Shown in pieces: positions 1 through 6,352 of a DNA stretch of 6,353 nt; the stretch's first letter is position 1, and every line of letters starts with the position of its first letter. The stretch comes from an uncultured Lachnospiraceae bacterium (GTDB taxonomy: Bacteria > Bacillota > Clostridia > Lachnospirales > Lachnospiraceae). Location: assembly GCA_946623295.1 (NCBI GenBank), contig CAMOQY010000086.1, positions 1-6,353 of the forward strand, read 5' to 3'. The position numbers were made by a program, and so were the translations under genes. Below the pieces are notes generated by a model, which searched no databases, was not told the origin of the DNA, and saw only the letters and a list, made by a program, of their open reading frames with translations.

Positions 1-564
1 TTATTTGGGATTCGCAAGAGTGTTGATGGGCTTTGTGATCAGTGCGCAGATGAGCACAGCCAGGATGGTGTTTGGAAGCATGTACGAACCGTTGTAGAGA
101 AGTGAATAAAACGCCGGGGACGTCATGGTCATATCAAAGAAAGTCTCGGGCATATATTCAGCATATATCGTAACGCCGGAAATAAAATGAATAACAAATC
201 TTCCCAGACAGCCGATAAGTGCGGCGAGAGCGGAGAGCGGGATACTCTTTCTTGCTGCCGGGATGAAGCCGGCAAGACCGACCATCATGTAGGCGAGAGA
301 GTAGTCAAGAAGCATTGACCATACGTTGATGGCAAAGCCTTCGGCGAGGAAAAACTTGAGCGTACCGAAAGCAAGACCGGTAGCAAGTCCCCAGATAGGG
401 CCGCGCCTGATGGCAAAGACTATCAGCGGGATCATGACCAGGTCTACAGAACCGCCGAAGCCCCCAAAGGCAAGTCCGGTCGGGATCTTCAGATAGCTAA
501 GGCCGATGGCAAGAGCAACGATGATCGCTGCTTCCGCGAGACAGATGAGTTTCTTGTTTTTCAT
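1..564 (-). CDS. thiT: ThiT, thiamine-binding S component of an ECF transporter
   Basis: This 187-residue protein is very hydrophobic, with about six membrane segments (roughly residues 7-25, 38-55, 57-74, 82-101, 110-132 and 155-177), matching the ThiT/YuaJ family in length (about 180-190). It should bind thiamine in the membrane and deliver it to a shared energizing module (EcfA/EcfA'/EcfT), which is not encoded here. Recognisable stretches are LIVFAIRRG (47-55), LLDYSLAYM (85-93), GRFVIHFISGV (121-131) and YSLLYNGS (153-160). Asp87-Tyr88, His126 and Asn158 line up from memory with thiamine-pocket residues (Glu-Tyr, His, Asn) of characterised ThiT; that alignment is inference. The start ATG (562-564) has AGGAGGT six bases upstream, and the stop is TAA at 1-3, so the gene is complete. 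The TPP riboswitch upstream independently supports thiamine as substrate. No riboswitch-linked partner gene is visible because the window ends at the stop codon. Confidence 0.95.
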   Translation of the reverse strand: MKNKKLICLAEAAIIVALAIGLSYLKIPTGLAFGGFGGSVDLVMIPLIVFAIRRGPIWGLATGLAFGTLKFFLAEGFAINVWSMLLDYSLAYMMVGLAGFIPAARKSIPLSALAALIGCLGRFVIHFISGVTIYAEYMPETFFDMTMTSPAFYSLLYNGSYMLPNTILAVLICALITKPINTLANPK

Positions 565-605
565 TACATAACCTCCTTTTTTTTAAGGAAATCGTCCAAT
601 AGAGA

Positions 606-633
606 AAGCGGAAAACCACAGAGTTTTCCGCTT
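606..633 (-). terminator. Riboswitch-controlled terminator hairpin before thiT
   Basis: An 11-bp perfect stem (arms 606-616 and 623-633, loop 617-622) lies directly after the TPP aptamer on the minus strand. It is followed by a U-rich but interrupted run (UCUCUAUU, 605-598). Its position between aptamer and the thiT ribosome binding site fits the expression platform of an OFF switch that acts by premature termination. The poly-U tail is weaker than ideal, so pausing or incomplete termination is possible. Confidence 0.8.
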
Positions 634-716
634 GCAAAATTCCTCCGTTGGCATTATCCAAATCAGGTTCCAGGGTCGAGGCTGCGCCTCCTCTCAGCAA
701 ATTAGCTCCCCTTTTC
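634..716 (-). promoter_or_regulatory. TPP riboswitch (THI element) controlling thiT
   Basis: Read on the minus strand, the conserved thi-box parts occur in order. GGGG (711-708) is the 5' side of P2, a short AGC/GCU P3 follows, then CTGAGA (697-692). An optional P3a hairpin GAGGC-GCA-GCCTC spans 690-678, and ACCC (676-673) is the 3' side of P2. Next come CCTGAT (667-662) and TTGG-ATAATG-CCAA (P5, about 661-648), then the 3' side of P4 with GGAGG. P1 is weak, about four A-U pairs (712-715 with 636-639). Binding of thiamine pyrophosphate should stabilise this fold, let the terminator at 606-633 form and shut off thiT when the cofactor is plentiful. The match to the conserved core is strong enough to assign ligand class; the exact helix borders are by eye. 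Confidence 0.95.
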
Positions 717-729
717 TATTGTGCCTCGT

Positions 730-758
730 ATTTTACTACCAGGACGCCGGGCAGTCAA
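730..758 (-). promoter_or_regulatory. Sigma-A promoter for the thiT riboswitch transcript
   Basis: On the minus strand TTGACT (-35, 758-753) and TAAAAT (-10, 735-730) are separated by exactly 17 bp, each one base from consensus. Transcription would start near 723, just ahead of the TPP aptamer, giving a leader of about 160 nt before the thiT start codon. The placement fits a riboswitch transcript well. Confidence 0.8.
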
Positions 759-813
759 CACCCTGCGGCTACTTTATTACTGGAGAGGGAGTAGTTTTAT
801 TTGTAGGGGGAGA

Positions 814-886
814 GCTGCTTTATTTCTGAAATGAATAGCCGGTTTATTGCTGAAGATGAATAGCTGCTTTGTTCTTGAAGAAGCGG
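814..886. repeat. Three degenerate tandem copies of a ~25-bp repeat
   Basis: Three adjacent units start at 814, 838 and 863. Each begins GCTGCTTT or GCCGGTTT, continues with a T-rich core and then CTGAA or TTGAA. Units 1 and 2 end in ATGAATA, while unit 3 (863-886) degrades into AAGCGG. Units 1 and 2 are 24 and 25 bp, differing by one indel and a few substitutions. The array sits between the thiT and thrC promoters, and its third copy contains the putative thrC -35 element. It has no coding potential that I can support. It may be a set of regulator sites or a relic of local duplication; the sequence alone does not decide. Confidence 0.6.
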
Positions 887-903
887 GGGGATTTGTTTAT
901 AAT
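875..903 (+). promoter_or_regulatory. Sigma-A promoter for thrC
   Basis: TTGAAG (-35, 875-880, four of six consensus bases) and a perfect TATAAT (-10, 898-903) are 17 bp apart. The start site would be near 910, leaving a 5' leader of only about 28 nt before the thrC ATG. That is too short for a T-box or attenuator, so any control of thrC probably acts at the promoter itself. Confidence 0.75.
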
Positions 904-937
904 ACGCCTATAAAAAACAGACCCGGAGAAAACTGAT

Positions 938-2485
938 ATGAAAAGGAATATACTCTATAAGAGCACGAGGAGCAGCACTGATCCGGTTACTGCGAGCGAG
1001 GCGCTGCTCAGGGGCCTTGCTCCGGACGGAGGGCTTTATGTGCCGACGGAGATGCCGCTTCTCTCTGATCTTGATGATGGCGGCGATCTTACAGCGGCGC
1101 TCGAAAAACTCTGCGAAATGGATTACCGCAGTCTTGCCGTCTCTGTGATGGGACTTCTGCTGACGGATTTCGGAGAGGAGGAGCTTCGCGAGTGCGCGGA
1201 CAAAGCGTACGGCAGCGGCTTCGATGATGAGCAGATCGCGCCGCTCGTAAAAAAAGACGGAATGTACTACCTCGAGCTCTTTCACGGGAGGACCATAGCC
1301 TTTAAGGATATGGCGCTCTCGATACTGCCGCACCTGATGACGGCGGCCTCCAGAAAGCTCGGAAACAAGAAAGATATCGTGATACTGACCGCTACCTCCG
1401 GAGACACCGGGAAGGCTGCGCTTGCTGCATTTGCCGACGTCCCCGGGACGAAGATCATCGTCTTTTACCCGAAATACGGCGTCAGCCCCGTACAGGAGCG
1501 CCAGATGGTGACGCAGCGGGGCTCAAACGTCCGCGTCATCGGCATCACCGGCAATTTTGACGACGCGCAGAGCGGCGTCAAGGAGATGCTCTCGGACAGC
1601 ACGCTTGCGGGCGAGCTCGATGCGACCGGCTGCCGGTTTTCCTCTGCGAATTCCATAAATATAGGCAGGCTCGTGCCGCAGATCGCCTACTATGTGTGGG
1701 CGTATACAAGGCTTGTAAAAAGCGGCGCGATCACGGTCGGACGTCCCATAAACGTGGCTGTGCCCACAGGCAACTTCGGAAACATCCTGGCGTGCTACTA
1801 CGCAAAGAAGATGGGACTTCCTGTCAAAAAGCTCATCTGCGCGTCGAATAAAAACAAAGTGCTCTATGACTTCTTTACTACCGGCGCGTACGACAGAAAC
1901 AGAGAGTTTTACGTCACAAGTTCACCCTCTATGGATATACTTGTCAGCTCGAATCTCGAGAGGCTGATATACGAGATCGCCGGCTGCGATCCGGAAAAGT
2001 GCAGGCTTCTTATGAGATCGCTCGCCGAAAGCGGGAGATACGAGCTGACTGAGGAGATGAGAGAAAAACTTAGCTGCTTTGAGGCAGAATACGCTGACGA
2101 GGACGATACGGCCGCCGAGATAGCGAGAGTATTCAGCAAAGCGGGCTACGTAATAGATCCGCACACCGCGGTGGCCTCCTGCGCCGCCCGGCTCTTTAAG
2201 GAACGGAGCGAGGATATGGCCTGCGGCGTGACTTCGGATTCGCCGATCGTCGTAGTCTCGACTGCCTCGCCATTCAAGTTTACCGGTACCGTGCTGGGCG
2301 CTCTTTCAAGGGAAAGCGCAGGCGATGATCTTGAAGCGGCAGAGACTCTGGCACGGCTTTCGGGCCGCCCGATCCCGCGCGCGGTTTCGGAGCTGAAAGA
2401 CGCGCAGATCCTCCACGATACCGTTTGCGGCAAAGATGAAATGCGGCGGCAGGTCACTGATTTCCTTAAAAAACCAACATGCTGA
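938..2485 (+). CDS. thrC: Threonine synthase (long form), PLP-dependent
   Basis: This 515-residue cytosolic enzyme converts O-phospho-L-homoserine and water to L-threonine and phosphate, the last step of threonine synthesis. The N-terminal part matches the threonine synthase N domain (GLAPDGGLYVP, 26-36). The PLP lysine is Lys123 in HGRTIAFKD (116-124). TATSGDTGKAA (151-161), SANSINIGRL (236-245), the PLP-phosphate loop PTGNFGN (276-282), DPHTAVA (407-413) and STASPFKFT (441-449) follow in the usual order. The length is that of the long ThrC class rather than the roughly 350-residue plant/Bacillus type. The ATG at 938 has GGAG (925-928) nine bases upstream and sits just downstream of a good promoter; the stop is TGA at 2483-2485. 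It is monocistronic here: no hom or thrB is adjacent, and topA converges on its end. The Pro usually expected in HGPT is Arg118. Confidence 0.96.
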   Translation: MKRNILYKSTRSSTDPVTASEALLRGLAPDGGLYVPTEMPLLSDLDDGGDLTAALEKLCEMDYRSLAVSVMGLLLTDFGEEELRECADKAYGSGFDDEQIAPLVKKDGMYYLELFHGRTIAFKDMALSILPHLMTAASRKLGNKKDIVILTATSGDTGKAALAAFADVPGTKIIVFYPKYGVSPVQERQMVTQRGSNVRVIGITGNFDDAQSGVKEMLSDSTLAGELDATGCRFSSANSINIGRLVPQIAYYVWAYTRLVKSGAITVGRPINVAVPTGNFGNILACYYAKKMGLPVKKLICASNKNKVLYDFFTTGAYDRNREFYVTSSPSMDILVSSNLERLIYEIAGCDPEKCRLLMRSLAESGRYELTEEMREKLSCFEAEYADEDDTAAEIARVFSKAGYVIDPHTAVASCAARLFKERSEDMACGVTSDSPIVVVSTASPFKFTGTVLGALSRESAGDDLEAAETLARLSGRPIPRAVSELKDAQILHDTVCGKDEMRRQVTDFLKKPTC

Positions 2486-2509
2486 TCTGATGTAAAAACA
2501 GAATATCGC

Positions 2510-2562
2510 GCAATAACATAGACCCCTTCCCCGGCTGCCGGGGAAGGGGTCTATGTTATTGC
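2510..2562. terminator. Bidirectional terminator between thrC and topA
   Basis: A perfect 25-bp inverted repeat (arms 2510-2534 and 2538-2562) surrounds a 3-nt loop (CTG, plus strand). The inner 14 bp are mostly G-C, while the outer part reads TATGTTATTGC on leaving the hairpin in either direction. So the T-rich tail for each strand is built into the base of the same stem. It lies 24 bp after the thrC stop and 37 bp from the topA stop, exactly where two convergent genes need a shared terminator. A further T-rich stretch (2568-2576) lies beyond on the plus strand, and a TTTTT run (plus-strand AAAAA at 2494-2498) on the minus strand. Confidence 0.88.
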
Positions 2563-2599
2563 AGAGTCTTTGTTTTAAAAGGGAAAACTGCCCGATCTG

Positions 2600-4558
2600 T
2601 TATTTTTTCGGTTTGTCCCAGGTCATGTATTTGCAGGCAGGGTAGTTGCTGCAGCTGAAATACTTCTTGCCGGCTTTTGTCTTGCGGACGGTCATCTTGC
2701 TTCCGCATTCCGGACAGTTGAAGCCCGCGTCGATCACGATGGACTTGATATTGCGGCATTCGGGAAATCCGGGGCAGGCGAGGAAGCGGCCGTACTTGCC
2801 CATTTTGTACACCATGAGCCTTCCGCATTTGTCGCAGACAACGTCCGAGACCTCGTCGGGGACCTTGACCTTTCCGACGGCCTCGTCGGCCTTTTTAAGC
2901 TCCTGCTCAAAGCCCGGATAGAATCCGCGCATCAGGTCCTTCCAGCCAGTCTCGCCGTCGGCGACCTTGTCGAGCTGTGTTTCCATTTCGGCGGTAAAAT
3001 GAGCGTCGGCAATATTCGGAAAATGCTCGAGCATAATGCTGTTGACGGCATTTCCAAGCTCGGTCACATAGAGGTTTTTCTGCTCTTTAGTGATGTAGTG
3101 CCTGCTCTGGAGCAGCGTGATCGTCGGCGCGTACGTGGAAGGGCGGCCTATACCGCATTCCTCCATCGCCCGCACGAGCGTTGACTCCGTATAGTGCGCC
3201 GGAGGCTGGGTGAAATGCTGCTCCGGGATCAGCTTGCCAAGGACCAGCGAAGAATCGAGACTTAGCTTGTCGAGCGCCCCGTCTTTTTCGGCTTTTTCCT
3301 CGCCGAGATCATAGACCTGGCGGTAGCCTTTAAAAGTCACGGCTGTAGCGGACGCGCTGAAATTGTGTCCGGCTGCCACTGCCTTTACCGTTGTCACCTC
3401 AGTCCTCATATCGGACATGCGGCTGGCCACAAATCTGCGCCATATCAGCTGATAGAGCCGCAGCTGGTCGCGGTCGAGAGAATCCTTGACGCTCTCCGGC
3501 GTGCGCCCTACGTCGGTGGGACGGATCGCTTCGTGGGCATCCTGCACATTTGCGCCTCCCTTTGACCGGGCGGCTGTCTTTGCGGCGTACTGCTCGCCGT
3601 AAGCACCGATGATGTAGTCCCTCGCTGCCGCCTGCGCTTCGTCAGCCACACGGGTGGAGTCGGTACGCAGATAGGTGATGAGCGCTACAGTACCGCTGCC
3701 TTTGATATTGATTCCCTCGTAAAGCTGCTGCGCTACGCGCATGGTGCGCTGGGGAGACATGTTAAGGAAACGTGCGGCGTCCTGCTGGAGCGAACTCGTG
3801 GTAAAGGGAAGCGGAGCCTTGCGGGTCTTTGGAGTGACCTTGATATCCGCCACCTTCCAGCTCGCGGGAGCAAGCTCGGCAAGGAGCGCATCCGCCCCGG
3901 CCTTGTCGTGGGGACGCTCTTTTTCGGCAAGATGGAAGATGACCGGCTTTGAACTGCCGTCCGCAAAGAGCTCGGCGTCGACAGTCCAGTATTCCTCCGG
4001 AATAAAAGCATTGATCTCGGCTTCTCTGGCGGCGATCATGGCCAGCGTGGCCGACTGCACGCGCCCGGCGGAAAGGCCCTTTTTGACCTTGCGCCAGAGC
4101 AGAGGACTTATGCTGTAGCCCACGATGCGGTCAAGGACTCTGCGCGCCTGCTGCGCGTCTACCAGATCCATATCGATGGAGCGCGGCGACTTGATCGCGG
4201 CCTGGACGGCAGTCTTTGTGATCTCGTTGAAGCTGATGCGGCATGCCTTTTTGTCATCGAGGCCCATAGCCTCCTTCAGGTGCCAGGAAATGGCCTCTCC
4301 CTCGCGGTCCGGGTCGGTCGCCAGAAAGACTTTGTCGGCGTCTTTTGCGAGCTTTTTGAGCTCGGTCAGCGTGGCGCCCTTGCCGCGGATGGTGATGTAT
4401 TTCGGCTCAAAATCCGCTTCGACGTTGACGCCCATCTCGCTCTTGGGCAGATCCCTGACGTGACCGCCGGAGGCAGTGACGGCGTAGCTGTCGCCGAGGA
4501 ATTTTTTTATTGTTTTCACCTTTGCGGGTGACTCTACTATTATAAGCTTTTTAGCCAT
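2600..4558 (-). CDS. topA: DNA topoisomerase I (type IA)
   Basis: This 652-residue enzyme relaxes negatively supercoiled DNA by cutting one strand through a 5'-phosphotyrosine link. The TOPRIM domain opens with IVESPAK (7-13, Glu9) and carries the metal-binding acidic triad Asp82, Asp84 and Glu86 in TDPDREGEAISWHL. SAGRVQSATL (163-172) follows, the catalytic tyrosine is Tyr296 in ITYLRTDSTR (294-303), and HEAIRPT (342-348) and GIGRPSTYAPTI (469-480) complete the core. The C-terminus has two four-cysteine zinc ribbons, Cys575/578/595/601 and Cys615/618/636/642. Bacterial TopA proteins vary in number of such ribbons, so two is unremarkable, and the protein is somewhat shorter than Bacillus TopA (about 690). 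The ATG (4556-4558) has AGGAG five bases upstream. It is the last gene of the minus-strand string after dprA, an order widely seen in Firmicutes. Confidence 0.98.
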   Translation of the reverse strand: MAKKLIIVESPAKVKTIKKFLGDSYAVTASGGHVRDLPKSEMGVNVEADFEPKYITIRGKGATLTELKKLAKDADKVFLATDPDREGEAISWHLKEAMGLDDKKACRISFNEITKTAVQAAIKSPRSIDMDLVDAQQARRVLDRIVGYSISPLLWRKVKKGLSAGRVQSATLAMIAAREAEINAFIPEEYWTVDAELFADGSSKPVIFHLAEKERPHDKAGADALLAELAPASWKVADIKVTPKTRKAPLPFTTSSLQQDAARFLNMSPQRTMRVAQQLYEGINIKGSGTVALITYLRTDSTRVADEAQAAARDYIIGAYGEQYAAKTAARSKGGANVQDAHEAIRPTDVGRTPESVKDSLDRDQLRLYQLIWRRFVASRMSDMRTEVTTVKAVAAGHNFSASATAVTFKGYRQVYDLGEEKAEKDGALDKLSLDSSLVLGKLIPEQHFTQPPAHYTESTLVRAMEECGIGRPSTYAPTITLLQSRHYITKEQKNLYVTELGNAVNSIMLEHFPNIADAHFTAEMETQLDKVADGETGWKDLMRGFYPGFEQELKKADEAVGKVKVPDEVSDVVCDKCGRLMVYKMGKYGRFLACPGFPECRNIKSIVIDAGFNCPECGSKMTVRKTKAGKKYFSCSNYPACKYMTWDKPKK

Positions 4559-4634
4559 AATATCTCCTGTGTAAATGAGTTTTTGTCAAGAGGGCGCGGC
4601 GCCCTTCGGAGCCGGCCTGCTGAAAACGCTGTAA

Positions 4635-4663
4635 ACTATAAACGATTTTTCCGGCGTATGCAA
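4635..4663 (-). promoter_or_regulatory. Possible internal promoter for topA
   Basis: In the 124-bp gap between dprA and topA the minus strand has TTGCAT (4663-4658) and TATAGT (4640-4635) separated by 17 bp. The -10 matches five of six consensus bases but the -35 only three. Transcription would start near 4628 and give a leader of about 70 nt containing a small G-C hairpin (4591-4605, AGGGCG/CGCCCT). That hairpin is not followed by a U run, so it does not look like a terminator. An extra promoter here would let topA be expressed apart from comM-dprA; this is inference. Confidence 0.4.
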
Positions 4664-4682
4664 CCGGATATTTGACCGTTTT

Positions 4683-5585
4683 TCAGTTCAGCCTGTAAAG
4701 ACCCGGCGTTACGGCGACCGCAAGCCCCTTAAGCTCCATGCGGACGAGCGTGACCGCAAGCTCGGAGACCGGGATCCCGCATTCCTCTGCCAGTGAATCC
4801 ATATGGCGGGGCTCTCCGGAAAGATGGGAGAGCACGAGCTGTTCGGACTTGGAGAGGGTCACGCTCTGAGCGCAGGAGTCAGCTTTTTTTCGTCCGGTTG
4901 CCGCCGGGAGCACCTGCATATATTCGAGGACGTCTTCGGCGCAGGTGCAGCAGCCGGCTCCCTCGCGGATCAGTCTGTTGCAGGCCGCGCTGCAGGGGTC
5001 GTCGGGTCTTCCGGGCACAGCCATCACGTCGCGTCCCTGAGAGAGCGCGTGCGATACGGTGATCAGACTGCCGGAGCGCTCGCGGGCTTCAACTACGATG
5101 GTCAGGTCCGATATGCCGCTGATGATCCTGTTGCGCGCGGGGAAAAAGAAAGGCATGGCCTGGGTTCCCGGCGCGTACTCTGATATGATGCCGCCGCTGT
5201 GCAAAAGCTCGCTGTAGAGCGCGTGATTGCAGCGGGGGTAGCAGATATCGACGCCGCAGCCGAGGACTGCCAGGGAAAATCCGCCGGCCTCAAGCGCTCC
5301 GCGGTGCGCCGCGCCGTCGATACCTTCGGCCATCCCGCTTACCACGCAGCAGCCGAGCTTTGCGAGCTCGCGCCCCAGTTTTTCCGCCATCCATCTGCCG
5401 TGAGAGGTCGCCCTCCTTGCGCCGACTATAGCCACAGCCGGCATATCCTCCGGCGGAAGTGAGCCGAGAAGCCACAGCTCCTTTGGCTCGGACGGTATCC
5501 CGCAAAGCTTCGCGGGATATGCCGGATCGTTTCTTTCTATGTGCCTGATCGCCCCCGCCGTTTCCTTTTCCGTTGTCATCCCCAT
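4683..5585 (-). CDS. dprA: DNA processing protein DprA (Smf)
   Basis: This 300-residue protein is the DprA/Smf family: it binds incoming single-stranded DNA in the cytosol and loads RecA during natural transformation. The Rossmann-like core shows VAIVGARRATSHG (51-63), SGMAEGIDGAAHRGAL (83-98), VLGCGVDICYP (107-117), FPARNRIISG (148-157), EARERSGSLIT (166-176) and VPGRP (190-194). Residues about 246-300 look like the DprA winged-helix domain. The N-terminus is short (about 50 residues before the core), close in length to Bacillus DprA (about 300) and lacking the longer N-terminal domain of some relatives. The start at 5583-5585 is preferred because GGAGG (5597-5593) lies seven bases upstream; a second Met at 5577-5579 forms an ATGA overlap with the comM stop but is 13 bases from that site. 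Either choice implies translational coupling to comM. The stop is TGA at 4683-4685. Confidence 0.95.
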   Translation of the reverse strand: MGMTTEKETAGAIRHIERNDPAYPAKLCGIPSEPKELWLLGSLPPEDMPAVAIVGARRATSHGRWMAEKLGRELAKLGCCVVSGMAEGIDGAAHRGALEAGGFSLAVLGCGVDICYPRCNHALYSELLHSGGIISEYAPGTQAMPFFFPARNRIISGISDLTIVVEARERSGSLITVSHALSQGRDVMAVPGRPDDPCSAACNRLIREGAGCCTCAEDVLEYMQVLPAATGRKKADSCAQSVTLSKSEQLVLSHLSGEPRHMDSLAEECGIPVSELAVTLVRMELKGLAVAVTPGLYRLN

Positions 5586-6352
5586 ATCTTTTCCTCCATC
5601 CCGCGATAGCTCAGCGCCTCCATCAGATGCGCGGTCTTTATGTTTTCCGACCCGTCAAGGTCCGATATCGTTCTGGCCACCTTCAGTATCCGGTGATAGC
5701 CCCTCGCGCTCAGATTCATTTTTTCAAAAGCAGCCTTCATCATGTCCGCGTCGTCCTGCGAAAGCGGACAGAACCTCTTTATATCCTTTGCCCGCATCTG
5801 CGAGTTGAAAAGTATACCGGAGCCGGAAAAACGCGTTTTCTGTATCTCCCACGCGGCGGCGACTCTTTCGCGGATGGCGGCGGAGGATTCATTTTGCGTG
5901 CCTGCTTCGAGGTCCGTGTAACTGACGGGCGGAGCCTCGGCGCAGATGTCTATGCGGTCAAGCAGGGGACGGCTGATCCGCCGCATATACCTGCGCACGT
6001 CGCTTTCACTGCAGCTGCACCGGCTTCTGTCGGGGTAGTATCCGCATCTGCACGGATTCATTGCCGCGCAAAGCATGAAATCTGCCGGAAAACGGCAGCT
6101 CCCGCTCATCCGCGTAACAGTGACGGCGCGGTCTTCAAGGGGCTGGCGCAGGGCCTCGAGAGCCTGCTTCTGGAATTCCGGCAGCTCGTCGAGAAAGAGG
6201 ATCCCGCGGTCCGCCAGCGACACCTCGCCCGGACGGGGGTATTTGCCGCCTCCCACCAGCGCGGAGGCGGAGATATTGTGATGAGGCATCCGAAAAGGTC
6301 TCGTCATCCGCAGCGGATGGCTGCCGCCGGTGAGTCCGCTGACGCTGTGGAT
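5576..6352 (-). CDS. comM: ComM/YifB-type Mg-chelatase-like AAA+ ATPase, 5' end missing
   Basis: This is the C-terminal 258 residues of a protein that normally has about 500; the reading frame stays open to the window edge, so the Met at 6305-6307 is internal and not the start. Visible from the edge: IHSVSG (1-6), the family signature RPFRMPHH (18-25), Walker B GILFLDELPEF (50-60), a sensor-1-like AAMNPC (96-101), the cysteine motif NPCRCGYYPDRSRCSC (99-114), arginine-finger region ISRPLLDRIDI (126-136), and the Mg_chelatase_C domain with LSARGYHRILKVART (214-228). Walker A and the N-terminal Lon-protease-like domain must lie beyond the window. ComM of Gram-negative bacteria is a hexameric helicase that promotes branch migration during transformation; the role in Firmicutes is less tested. 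Its TGA stop (5576-5578) lies inside the dprA start region, so the two are one operon. Despite the family name, no link to chlorophyll synthesis is implied. Confidence 0.93.
   Translation of the reverse strand: MHSVSGLTGGSHPLRMTRPFRMPHHNISASALVGGGKYPRPGEVSLADRGILFLDELPEFQKQALEALRQPLEDRAVTVTRMSGSCRFPADFMLCAAMNPCRCGYYPDRSRCSCSESDVRRYMRRISRPLLDRIDICAEAPPVSYTDLEAGTQNESSAAIRERVAAAWEIQKTRFSGSGILFNSQMRAKDIKRFCPLSQDDADMMKAAFEKMNLSARGYHRILKVARTISDLDGSENIKTAHLMEALSYRGMEEKIWG

Noticed and set aside
575..588. CCTT/AAGG hairpin overlapping the thiT ribosome binding site as a translational switch
   Set aside because: Only four base pairs around an all-A loop; too weak to credit next to the clear 11-bp terminator.
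632..829. 65-codon plus-strand open frame over the riboswitch region
   Set aside because: It covers the complement of the TPP aptamer and the thiT promoter, lacks a ribosome binding site, and resembles no protein I know.
908..1333. 141-codon minus-strand open frame opposite the start of thrC
   Set aside because: It lies wholly antisense to a clear threonine synthase gene and its promoter, has no recognisable motif, and its composition follows from the codons of thrC.
3741..4118. 125-codon plus-strand open frame inside topA
   Set aside because: Antisense to conserved TopA core sequence, including the region just upstream of the catalytic Tyr; no ribosome binding site or family resemblance.
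4591..4605. G-C hairpin between dprA and topA as a terminator
   Set aside because: The stem is only about six pairs and is not followed by a U run on either strand, so it is at most a leader hairpin.
4803..5183. 126-codon plus-strand open frame inside dprA
   Set aside because: Shadow of the dprA coding sequence on the other strand, with low-complexity Arg/Gly/Ala-rich translations in overlapping frames.
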